Source: Oscillospiraceae bacterium (GTDB taxonomy: Bacteria > Bacillota > Clostridia > Oscillospirales > Acutalibacteraceae). From it: 64,000 nucleotides of DNA. Position numbers and translations under genes: made by a program. Shown in pieces: positions 8,197-15,087 of this stretch (position 1 is its first letter; every line of letters starts with the position of its first letter). The DNA lies in contig DPVM01000007.1 in NCBI GenBank assembly GCA_003526845.1, forward strand, positions 1 to 64,000, written 5' to 3'. The notes beneath the pieces are model-generated. The model was given only the letters and a program-made list of their open reading frames with translations, ran no database searches and was not told where the DNA came from.

Positions 8197-8301
8197 ATGA
8201 AAAGCTATTCAACCACTCTTTTTAATCTTGACGGGACCCTCACCGATTCATCGCAGGTTCAAATATTGATACTACTCGCTCAAAAAAGCGGAAGTAATTG
8301 A
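8197..8301 (+). pseudogene. Remnant of a HAD-family phosphatase gene (first ~20 codons)
   Basis: A 34-codon frame with a GAGGTG ribosome site encodes MKSYSTTLFNLDGTLTDSSQ and then unrelated residues. The first 20 residues match the start of HAD-IA phosphatases (LFDLDGTLTDS), but the nucleophile Asp of motif I is Asn here and no later HAD motif follows in any frame up to 8512. I read it as the 5' stub of a deleted gene. A real 34-residue peptide cannot be fully excluded. Confidence 0.55.
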
Positions 8302-8463
8302 ATATTCGCTTAGTTAATGTAATATCAAGGACAAATCCAAAGATATATTTCTATATCTTTTATCCTACGCATTTGTTTGTCATCGGCTTGATTAATTATT
8401 ATGGTTAAAAAGCCTGAAAACACAGGTGAAGTATTAACAAATTGATTCATTTTAATTTAATGC
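8302..8463. other. AT-rich non-coding stretch after the HAD remnant
   Basis: No supported ORF. It contains one short hairpin, AAAGATATA (8339-8347) with TATATCTTT (8352-8360), which could act as a weak terminator. Probably decay debris. Confidence 0.4.
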
Positions 8464-8509
8464 AAAACACTCATTTGTTCCACACAGGTGAAACAAATGA
8501 GTGTTTTTT
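8464..8509. terminator. Long bidirectional terminator
   Basis: A perfect 16-bp stem (8464-8479 with 8492-8507) around a 12-base loop, with T-runs in both directions. It sits 4 bp beyond the stop of the minus-strand zinc-ribbon gene. Confidence 0.85.
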
Positions 8510-8512
8510 GGA

Positions 8513-8749
8513 TTAATTGATTTTGAATTTATAGCCGCAGTTTTGACAAATGCCTACGGTTTGATTTTTAATTTTTGTTTTGCTTGTGCCTTTGTGCTTT
8601 CCGACAAGCAACCAAAGTCCGCAGGTTCAAATAATAAGAAGCGTTCTTCCCATTTTCCAAAGGCAACCATTGCCTTTGGAACTTGTTTTTGCGTTAACCT
8701 GTTCACTGACAACGTTTACATTATTGCTGCCGCATTTTGGACATACCAT
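8513..8749 (-). pseudogene. Zinc-ribbon protein gene interrupted by one in-frame UGA
   Basis: ATG at 8749 with an AGGAG site. The frame encodes 40 residues (MVCPKCGSNN ... GRTLLII), then UGA (8627-8629 on the plus strand), then 37 residues in the same frame ending ICQNCGYKFKIN and UAA. The two CxxC pairs that form the zinc ribbon lie on opposite sides of the UGA. The region around it (GCLWKMGR ... TCGLWLLVGKHKG) resembles full-length members of a small clostridial zinc-ribbon family, where I recall a Cys or hydrophobic residue at this site. Promoter, ribosome site and terminator are intact. Either a recent nonsense mutation or a recoded UGA; see findings. Confidence 0.6.
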
Positions 8750-8780
8750 TATAATATTCTCCTTTCCTGATGATAATACA

Positions 8781-8809
8781 ATTATAGCATACTGTAATTA
8801 TGAGTGCAA
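8781..8809 (-). promoter_or_regulatory. Promoter of the zinc-ribbon gene
   Basis: On the minus strand TTGCAC (8804-8809), 17-bp spacer, TATAAT (8781-8786), about 32 bp before the ATG. Confidence 0.7.
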
Positions 8810-8867
8810 GACAAATGTAGTGCAGATAATCAATACTGTAATGGGTACAATTGTATTGGTGATTATT

Positions 8868-9053
8868 ATGAAAAAGTTTGAAATACCGTCGATTCCGCCG
8901 ACAACAAGCAAAAGCATTCGATTTCCAAACGATTTGATAGAGAAAGTCGAAAACGCAATATCGGGCACAACCTGCGCTTTTACTGCTTTTGTTATTGAGG
9001 CTGTCAGGGTTGCGCTTGAAAACCTTGAAGAGGACGAAACGGACAGTAAATAA
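8868..9053 (+). CDS. Small ribbon-helix-helix (CopG/Arc-like) DNA-binding protein
   Basis: 61 aa from ATG 8868. The core KSIRFPNDLIEKVENAI is an RHH beta-strand plus helix A, followed by a second helix (FTAFVIEAVRVALENLEE). No toxin gene accompanies it, so a stand-alone autoregulator is more likely than an antitoxin. It is divergent from the zinc-ribbon gene across 118 bp that contains a repeated ATACTGTAAT. A longer upstream frame runs through the opposite gene and is not used. The start lacks a strong ribosome site. Confidence 0.7.
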   Translation: MKKFEIPSIPPTTSKSIRFPNDLIEKVENAISGTTCAFTAFVIEAVRVALENLEEDETDSK

Positions 9054-9065
9054 CAGCCTCTTACC

Positions 9066-9094
9066 TTGAAATGCATTATTTACTGTGCTATACT
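9066..9094 (+). promoter_or_regulatory. Sigma-A promoter of rubrerythrin
   Basis: TTGAAA (9066-9071), 17-bp spacer, TATACT (9089-9094). Confidence 0.7.
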
Positions 9095-9155
9095 GAACGC
9101 AGAGGTATTTATGCCTTGTGTTTGTATTAATTTTATTTGAAAAGGAGATATTTTT

Positions 9156-9695
9156 ATGGCTAACAAATATTCGGGCACTCAAACCGAAAAGAATCTTATG
9201 GAGGCATTTTCGGGCGAGTCGCAGGCAAGAAACAAATATACATATTTTGCATCTAAGGCTAAAAAAGAAGGATTTGAGCAGATTTCGGCTCTTTTTCTTA
9301 AAACCGCAGATAATGAAAAGGAACATGCAAAAATGTGGTTCAAGGAGCTTTCGGGCATCGGAAACACTGCCGAAAACCTTGCCGCTGCCGCAGACGGCGA
9401 AAATTACGAGTGGACTGATATGTACGAGGGCTTTGCCAAAACCGCCGAGGCGGAGGGTTTCCCGGAGCTTGCCGCAAAATTCCGTATGGTCGGCGAAATC
9501 GAGAAAAAGCACGAGGAACGCTACCGTGCGTTACTTCATAATGTCGAGGCGCAGGAAGTTTTTGCAAAGAGCGAGGTCAAGGTTTGGGAGTGCCGCAACT
9601 GCGGTCACATTGTTGTAGGCACAAGCGCACCCGAGGTTTGCCCGGTTTGTGCACATCCGCAGTCGTATTTTGAGGTACACGCAGAAAATTATTAA
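9156..9695 (+). CDS. rbr: Rubrerythrin
   Basis: Non-haem di-iron peroxidase that reduces H2O2 in anaerobes. 179 aa. The ferritin-like four-helix domain at 1-140 carries the di-iron Glu residues in LMEAFSGESQARNKY, DNEKEHAKMW and EIEKKHEERY. A C-terminal rubredoxin-like domain has ECRNCG and CPVCAHPQ. Strong AAAGGAG ribosome site, own promoter, and double terminator downstream: a monocistronic oxidative-stress gene. Confidence 0.96.
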   Translation: MANKYSGTQTEKNLMEAFSGESQARNKYTYFASKAKKEGFEQISALFLKTADNEKEHAKMWFKELSGIGNTAENLAAAADGENYEWTDMYEGFAKTAEAEGFPELAAKFRMVGEIEKKHEERYRALLHNVEAQEVFAKSEVKVWECRNCGHIVVGTSAPEVCPVCAHPQSYFEVHAENY

Positions 9696-9709
9696 TTTAA
9701 AATCTTTTT

Positions 9710-9760
9710 GCACAGCGCAGGACAAATGCCGACAATCGGCGTTGTTCCGCGCTGTGTGCT
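9710..9760 (+). terminator. Long hairpin after rubrerythrin
   Basis: GCACAGCGC (9710-9718) pairs with GCGCTGTGTGC (9749-9759). An imperfect inner stem extends the helix. Confidence 0.6.
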
Positions 9761-9763
9761 TTT

Positions 9764-9795
9764 CGGCACAGAGTGTTTGTCTGTGCCGTTTTCTT
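9764..9795 (+). terminator. Second terminator after rubrerythrin
   Basis: CGGCACA (9764-9770) pairs with TGTGCCG (9782-9788), followed by TTTTCTTTT. Confidence 0.75.
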
Positions 9796-9828
9796 TTGTG
9801 CTTTGTATAATTATGTTAAGCGGCGGCT

Positions 9829-9844
9829 AAACTGTTAACAGTTT
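9829..9844. promoter_or_regulatory. 16-bp perfect palindrome before the glycosyltransferase promoter
   Basis: AAACTGTTAACAGTTT, a perfect dyad ending 6 bp upstream of the -35 box at 9851. Candidate operator; the protein that would bind is unknown. Confidence 0.4.
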
Positions 9845-9850
9845 GTTCGG

Positions 9851-9879
9851 TTGACTTTGTTTTTTTGTTATGATACAAT
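9851..9879 (+). promoter_or_regulatory. Promoter of the gtrB-like/gtrA operon
   Basis: TTGACT (9851-9856), 17-bp spacer, TACAAT (9874-9879). Confidence 0.7.
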
Positions 9880-9914
9880 TTAATGAATGATTTATCCGAG
9901 TTAGGAGATGCAGA

Positions 9915-10862
9915 ATGAAACTTTCTTTGGTTGTCCCTTGCTATAACGAAGAGGGAAATGTTGAAAGATTTTTCAGCGAAACAAACAGAGTTTTTGCAAA
10001 TAATGTTGATGATTATGAGTTCGTGTTCGTTGATGACGGCAGCACGGATTCAACATATTCAAAATTGGAATCAATCTATGTTTCAAATCCGCAAAGCGAT
10101 ATTCAGGTGCTTTCGTTCAGCCGAAATTTCGGCAAGGAGGCGGCGCTTTTTGCAGGAATCAACAACGCAAAGGGCGATTGGGTTTGTCTTATCGACGCCG
10201 ATTTGCAACAGCGCCCCGAGGTCGTTTTGCAAATGCTTGATGTCATCAGACTCAACCCTGCCGTTGACTGCGTAACCGCCTATCAGGAGGTCAGAAACGA
10301 GGGCAAAATGATGACCGCCTGCAAGTCGCTTTTTTATAAAACAATCAACAAATTATCCGATACAGAGTTTATAAACGGCGCATCGGATTTTCGCCTGATG
10401 AACAGAAAAATGGTCGATGCGATTAAGCAAATCGGCGAGTATCATCGCTTTTCAAAGGGCATTTTCGGCTATGTCGGATTTAACACGGAATATATCCCTT
10501 ATACTGTTGCCGAACGCGAAAGCGGCGAAACAAAATGGGGGCTTAAAAAGCTGATGAAATATGCGTTTGACGGTATTTTATCCTTTTCTGCGTTTCCGCT
10601 TAAAATCTCCACCTATGTCGGCAGTGTTGCGTCGATAATTTCGGTAATTTATATTATAATTGTGCTTATCGAAAAGTTGTTTTTCGGCATACCGACCCCG
10701 GGCTATGCGACCATCGTCATATTGATTTTATTCCTCGGCGGAGTTCAGCTTTTTTGTCTCGGTATGATTGGCGAATATCTTTCAAAAATATATATTCAGG
10801 TTAAAAACAGACCTATTTATATCTTAAAAAAGCATCTCAAAAAGGACAAAAAAGATGATTAA
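9915..10862 (+). CDS. GtrB-like polyprenyl-phosphate glycosyltransferase (GT2)
   Basis: 315 aa, family-2 glycosyltransferase of the DPM1/GtrB type, which transfers a sugar to undecaprenyl phosphate on the inner face of the membrane. The nucleotide-sugar fold begins LVVPCYNEEGN. Catalytic motifs include FVDDGSTD and LIDADLQQRPE (DAD metal site). Two C-terminal membrane segments lie near residues 235-300. It overlaps gtrA by 8 bp, the usual pairing with the flippase-like partner. Confidence 0.9.
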   Translation: MKLSLVVPCYNEEGNVERFFSETNRVFANNVDDYEFVFVDDGSTDSTYSKLESIYVSNPQSDIQVLSFSRNFGKEAALFAGINNAKGDWVCLIDADLQQRPEVVLQMLDVIRLNPAVDCVTAYQEVRNEGKMMTACKSLFYKTINKLSDTEFINGASDFRLMNRKMVDAIKQIGEYHRFSKGIFGYVGFNTEYIPYTVAERESGETKWGLKKLMKYAFDGILSFSAFPLKISTYVGSVASIISVIYIIIVLIEKLFFGIPTPGYATIVILILFLGGVQLFCLGMIGEYLSKIYIQVKNRPIYILKKHLKKDKKDD

Positions 10863-11310
10863 AAAACTGCTTGCCAAATATAAGGAAATAATAACATATG
10901 TCCTTTTCGGCGTGCTTTCTACAATCGTCAATTTCGGCGCATTTTATATTTTTAATTTGATTTTAGGCTCGTCGTTTTATCTTGCAACAAATATAATTGC
11001 GTGGTTTTTTGCCGTTGCGTTTGCTTATGTCACAAATAAACTGTGGGTTTTCGAGTCAAAAAGCTGGGCGGCAAAAGTTGTTGTCAAGGAGGTTTTGGGC
11101 TTTGCCGCGGCAAGGCTTTTCAGCCTCGGAGTTGAGGAAGTCGGGCTGATTGTCTTTGTCGAACTTCTTAATTTCAAAAGCATTTCGTTCAGCGTTTTCG
11201 GCTTTGATTTGACAGGCACACTGATTGCAAAGGTCATTTTGGCTGTGATTGTCGTTATTTTAAACTACTTTTTCAGCAAATTTGTCATTTTTAAAAAGAA
11301 AAATAAATAG
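10855..11310 (+). CDS. gtrA: GtrA family membrane protein
   Basis: 151 aa with four predicted membrane helices and the family pattern FGVLSTIVNFGAFY ... TNKLWVFES. GtrA proteins are thought to flip the polyprenyl-linked sugar made by GtrB-type enzymes, so the pair likely supplies a lipid-linked sugar for wall polymer or teichoic acid decoration. A strong terminator ends the operon. Confidence 0.9.
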   Translation: MIKKLLAKYKEIITYVLFGVLSTIVNFGAFYIFNLILGSSFYLATNIIAWFFAVAFAYVTNKLWVFESKSWAAKVVVKEVLGFAAARLFSLGVEEVGLIVFVELLNFKSISFSVFGFDLTGTLIAKVILAVIVVILNYFFSKFVIFKKKNK

Positions 11311-11311
11311 C

Positions 11312-11349
11312 AAAAGTCTATAAATTATTGTTTATAGACTTTTTTGTTT
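11312..11349 (+). terminator. Terminator of the gtrB-like/gtrA operon
   Basis: AAAAGTCTATAAA (11312-11324) pairs perfectly with TTTATAGACTTTT (11331-11343), with T-run. Confidence 0.9.
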
Positions 11350-11407
11350 TGGTAGTGTATAATAATTTATAGTGTATAGTCTATAACGAATGTATCGAGG
11401 TGATATT

Positions 11408-12391
11408 TTGGAAACTAAATTGCATTCACTCGACTCAATCGGCAAGGCGCTCGAGCATGAGCTTGATTTCAATTTCAGCGTCAGTGAAAACAAAATCAAT
11501 ACGCTTGAAGATTTTAATTCTATGCTCAAAGAGCCGTTTTATAATTCAAAACGAAAAATTTTTTATCGAGGTGAGCGCATCAATTCTCCCGAACGCCGCC
11601 TTATTCCGACCCTGCTCAGAAAAAACGACAACATCTTTCGTCAGGGCGAGTCGATAGTTAATATCGACTATGATTTTTTGTTGAATTATTACCGCGAAAA
11701 GGGAGCTTATCTTGATTTTTATCGCTATGTTTTCGGCAAAGCGTCAAAGTACAGAATGTTTGAAATTTGTTCATTTTCGCAACATTATCTTGATGAATCG
11801 CCGTTTATTGATTTTACGAAATCGTTGTTTGTTGCGCTTTCTTTTGCACTGAAGGACAGGTCTGTTTTTGATGATGATATTGTTATCTATTCCGTTGAAA
11901 TTGACGATGACGAGAATTATACCGACGATATTGTTACCGCCGAATGTTGGCTCCATGATTATAAGGTTACTGTCTTCAATTCGCCTGAAAAAATTATGAA
12001 ACAGGCGCTCGGCACTATCAAACCTTTTAAATCAAAGGAATTTTTGGAGGCGGCAAACGAGCGTGCAAAAAGTACATCGCCTACTGCCAAGTTTATTGAT
12101 ATTCCGACAAACGATTTGATAAAATTTCAGCAGGGCGTGTTCCTTTTGCTGACTGATTTTACAATGTTTTACAATTCGTATCTTACAAAAAGTATCCGCG
12201 ATAATTTCAAAATCGTAAAATATGTTATAAACCGCGATATTTGCCCTGATTTGCTCGATGTTATATCAAATGAGGCACCGTGGTACCAATACGATTCGAT
12301 TTATGATATAAATAAGGCTATCACCAAAGTTTCTCAAACAGACAACCATTATTCTATTTTGAAGAAACGGCTTAAAGACAAAAAATATTGA
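11408..12391 (+). CDS. FRG-domain protein
   Basis: 327 aa from a TTG start. The N-terminal part carries the FRG-domain pattern: FYRGERI (the namesake), LIPTLLRKN, then CSFSQHYLDESPFIDFTKSLFVAL in two blocks with the conserved QH and D/T-P motif. The function of FRG domains is not established; they occur in mobile or defence-associated and stress proteins. I choose TTG 11408 because GAGGTG lies 5 bp upstream, while the in-frame ATG at 11390 has no ribosome site. It is flanked by glycosylation genes but separated from gtrA by a terminator. The C-terminal third has no recognised motif. Confidence 0.75.
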   Translation: METKLHSLDSIGKALEHELDFNFSVSENKINTLEDFNSMLKEPFYNSKRKIFYRGERINSPERRLIPTLLRKNDNIFRQGESIVNIDYDFLLNYYREKGAYLDFYRYVFGKASKYRMFEICSFSQHYLDESPFIDFTKSLFVALSFALKDRSVFDDDIVIYSVEIDDDENYTDDIVTAECWLHDYKVTVFNSPEKIMKQALGTIKPFKSKEFLEAANERAKSTSPTAKFIDIPTNDLIKFQQGVFLLLTDFTMFYNSYLTKSIRDNFKIVKYVINRDICPDLLDVISNEAPWYQYDSIYDINKAITKVSQTDNHYSILKKRLKDKKY

Positions 12392-12415
12392 TTTTTACCG
12401 AGAAGAGGAGTATAT

Positions 12416-13357
12416 ATGGATAAAATCGCTGTCCTTGTGCCTTGCTACAACGAGGCGCAGACAATCAAAAAGGTTGTTGAGGACTTTAAAAGGGTTCTGC
12501 CAGAGGCTGTCATTTATGTTTACAACAACAATTCAACCGACGATACGGCAAAAATCGCCGCCGAGGCAGGCGCAATTGTTCGCAACGAGTATAAGCAGGG
12601 CAAGGGCAATGTCATTCGCCGTATGTTCCGCGAGATTGACGCCGAGTGCTATATTATGACAGACGGTGACGATACTTATCCCGCAGAATTTGCGCCGCAA
12701 ATGGCCGATATGGTGCTCAATAAAAATTGCGATATGGTTGTCGGAGACAGGCTTTCGTCTACATATTTTCAAGAGAATAAGCGCCCGTTTCACAATTTCG
12801 GCAACGATATTGTCAGAAAAAGCATCAACTTCCTTTTTAAAAGCAAAATCAAGGATATTATGACGGGCTTTCGTGCGTTTTCATATCAGTTTGTCAAAAC
12901 ATTCCCGGTGCTTTCAACCGGATTTGAGATTGAAACGGAAATGACAATCCACGCTGTTGACAAAAATATGGCTGTAGGCAATGTTGTTATCGACTATCGC
13001 GACAGGCAGGAGGGCAGTGAGTCAAAACTCAACACCTTTTCCGACGGCTTTAAGGTCATCAAAACGATTATCCGTCTGTTTAAGGCGTATAAGCCGATTT
13101 GGTTTTACGGTTTGGTTGCACTTATTCTTGCCATAATTTCAATAGGATTTTTCATTCCGATTCTTGTTATTTACGGCGAAACGGGTCTTGTACCAAAGTT
13201 TCCGACCCTCATTATGTGCTGTTTTGTAATGACCGTTGCGATTCTTTCGTTCTTCTCCGGCTCAATTCTCCAATCGCTCCGCCAAAAGGAAAAACAGGAT
13301 TTTGAGTTGCATCTCAATCAGGTTTATTTCAATTTTATGCAGCTTAAAAATAAATAA
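12416..13357 (+). CDS. GT2 glycosyltransferase with C-terminal membrane segments
   Basis: 313 aa. GT2 fold starting VLVPCYNEAQTIKKVV, with YNNNSTDDT, MTDGDDTYP (DGD metal motif) and GFRAFS acceptor-loop motifs, followed by two membrane helices at about 230-285. It resembles polyprenyl-phosphate hexosyltransferases of the DPM1 class that make lipid-linked sugars. Start ATG 12416 has AGAGGAG. It lies 24 bp after the FRG gene, so the two are probably co-transcribed. Confidence 0.85.
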   Translation: MDKIAVLVPCYNEAQTIKKVVEDFKRVLPEAVIYVYNNNSTDDTAKIAAEAGAIVRNEYKQGKGNVIRRMFREIDAECYIMTDGDDTYPAEFAPQMADMVLNKNCDMVVGDRLSSTYFQENKRPFHNFGNDIVRKSINFLFKSKIKDIMTGFRAFSYQFVKTFPVLSTGFEIETEMTIHAVDKNMAVGNVVIDYRDRQEGSESKLNTFSDGFKVIKTIIRLFKAYKPIWFYGLVALILAIISIGFFIPILVIYGETGLVPKFPTLIMCCFVMTVAILSFFSGSILQSLRQKEKQDFELHLNQVYFNFMQLKNK

Positions 13358-13375
13358 ATCGATAAAGCGAAATTT

Positions 13376-13409
13376 AAAACCGCAGTGTTTTTTCACTGCG
13401 GTTTTGTTT
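13376..13409. terminator. Bidirectional terminator between the GT2 gene and the sensor kinase
   Basis: AAAACCGCAGTG (13376-13387), T6 loop, CACTGCGGTTTT (13394-13405): perfect 12-bp stem. Confidence 0.9.
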
Positions 13410-13426
13410 GCGTTTGCTTGATTGAT

Positions 13427-14770
13427 TCATTTTGTTAGAACAACCTTTGCGGTATAAATTCCGTTCTCGGCGGTTGCGTCATATGTTCCGTTGTATTTCT
13501 TTGCTATTTCGCTTATTATTCCGATTCCGTTGCCGTGTTCTTTTGATTTTCTGCGCTTTTTGCCGTATTCCTCGTTAGGAATTTCGTTTTTGGTTATAAC
13601 CGCAAAATGTTCCTTGTCAATTTCAATTAATACGCGCGATTTTTTCGCGTTTGTTTCCGCCGCGGCACTGATTGAATTGTCGATAATGTTGCCGAGCAGG
13701 CGGCATAAATCATAATCGTCGATTTTAAGTGCAAATGTTTCGTCAACATCAATGTCAAGCGAAACTCCGCTGTTGAGTGCCTGCTTTCGTTTGAGATAAA
13801 GCACCGTATTTATCGTGTCGTTTGAACACGGACTGTACTGCGATATTCCGCTTATGTCATAGCTTGCCTTTGACAGTATTTCTGCCGATTTTTCCGGCTT
13901 GCCTATTTCTATAAAGCCTTTCGCTGTTGTGATAATGTTTGCATAGTCATGCTTAAGTTTGCGAAATTCCTGTTTTTCGCTGTTATACATCATAATTTGC
14001 TCGTAATCAAGCTTTGCTTTGAGCAAACTCTTTTCACTTTCAATGTTCTTTTCTTCGCGCTTTTGGTTTTTGTCTATTATAAATATCAAAACAATGTCTG
14101 CAATCATGCAAAGCGCGGTGAATGTCAAAAGACTTGCGTCAAGCGGAATGCCTTTTTTGTCCATCGCCCTGTAAACGCTGTCGGGAATGTTTTGCAACAG
14201 CGACGCTATAAACATAAAGCAGAAAAGGTGCGTTATCGGATAAATAAAATATAGTGTGTATTTGAAATTGTAATTAAATCCGTTCGTTTTTTTGCCGATG
14301 AGTTTTATTATAAAAACAAATACAAACGAGCTGCAAAACATAAAACCGTTATATGTTAAATACAGTTCAAGAGGCATTGTAAACGTTGTGGCAAATTGCA
14401 ATGTGTTGTCGGTCAGTGCCGTCAGTATAGTAACAAATACCGTTGCCGACAGCTCCCATGCAATAAGCGGAAGTATTGACGCAAACAGCTTGTTGAAAAG
14501 CTTGCCTTCGGTCATAAATATTGAAAATACAAATACAATCACATAATATAAAGCCATCAGCAAAAATTCGGATATATGCAGTTTTGAAAATGCTGATGTT
14601 ACCGATATGTATGAATAAAAGACGGTAATTGCCAAAAACAGCATACCGCTTAAAAAAGTGTTTTTCTTTTCCTTAACAATTGTGCGCAAAATGATGTAAG
14701 TGAAAAGCGCCCTTACAATGTGCGTTATCATTGTAAAAGGGAAAAATTGTGTCAAATCTACCTGATACAT
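13427..14770 (-). CDS. Orphan GHKL-type sensor histidine kinase (AgrC/ComD-like)
   Basis: 447 aa. The N-terminal half holds about six or seven membrane helices. A linker coiled coil leads to the phospho-acceptor KLKHDYANII (about residue 275), an N-box LLGNIIDNSISAA and a G-box HGNGIGIISEIAKKYNG at the C-terminus. This layout is that of peptide-sensing kinases of the AgrC/ComD class. No LytTR response regulator is adjacent. The start is ATG 14770, preceded by AAGGAG; the in-frame ATG at 14815 has no ribosome site. Ligand unknown. Confidence 0.88.
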   Translation of the reverse strand: MYQVDLTQFFPFTMITHIVRALFTYIILRTIVKEKKNTFLSGMLFLAITVFYSYISVTSAFSKLHISEFLLMALYYVIVFVFSIFMTEGKLFNKLFASILPLIAWELSATVFVTILTALTDNTLQFATTFTMPLELYLTYNGFMFCSSFVFVFIIKLIGKKTNGFNYNFKYTLYFIYPITHLFCFMFIASLLQNIPDSVYRAMDKKGIPLDASLLTFTALCMIADIVLIFIIDKNQKREEKNIESEKSLLKAKLDYEQIMMYNSEKQEFRKLKHDYANIITTAKGFIEIGKPEKSAEILSKASYDISGISQYSPCSNDTINTVLYLKRKQALNSGVSLDIDVDETFALKIDDYDLCRLLGNIIDNSISAAAETNAKKSRVLIEIDKEHFAVITKNEIPNEEYGKKRRKSKEHGNGIGIISEIAKKYNGTYDATAENGIYTAKVVLTK

Positions 14771-15005
14771 TGATTTCTCCTTAAAACCAGAAAAGCCGTA
14801 ATTCAATAATTGCATAAATCACGCAAAAACGGTCCTTTGCCACGCAGAAAATCAATAATCCTTATTTTATTGCTGTAACAGACCGTTTATGCACGATTTT
14901 GCACACTTAGAATATCAATATAACAGATATTTTTTGCGTTGTATTGTATTTAGTAAATAACTTTATTTATGTTTGAAATTTTTGCCTTAATTTATTGCTC
15001 TTACC
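14771..15005. other. Divergent intergenic region between kinase and surface protein
   Basis: AT-rich, no confident gene. It contains AAACGGTC (14827-14834) repeated inverted as GACCGTTT (14881-14888), which would form a 62-nt stem-loop in the kinase leader. A 24-codon minus-strand frame starting TTG, with AAGGA upstream, lies inside and ends at the kinase ribosome site. That is too weak to call. Confidence 0.35.
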
Positions 15006-15034
15006 TTGTATTTGATAAAAAAATATGCTATATT
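15006..15034 (+). promoter_or_regulatory. Promoter of the LRR/dockerin surface protein
   Basis: TTGTAT (15006-15011), 17-bp spacer, TATATT (15029-15034). Confidence 0.55.
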
Positions 15035-15087
15035 TGTGATGTATAAAGAAAATTCTGCGATTTTATGTTCGCATTTTGGGTGATATT

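Noticed and set aside
8597..8627. A bacterial SECIS element after the UGA of the zinc-ribbon gene
   Set aside because: Only a 4-bp CTTT/AAAG pairing can be drawn at the expected distance, which is far too weak to claim.
8721..9512. A 263-codon minus-strand frame across the RHH gene and rubrerythrin
   Set aside because: It runs antisense through two well-supported genes, is Cys/Phe/Arg-rich with no domain, and has no ribosome site of its own; its end merely overlaps the zinc-ribbon start.
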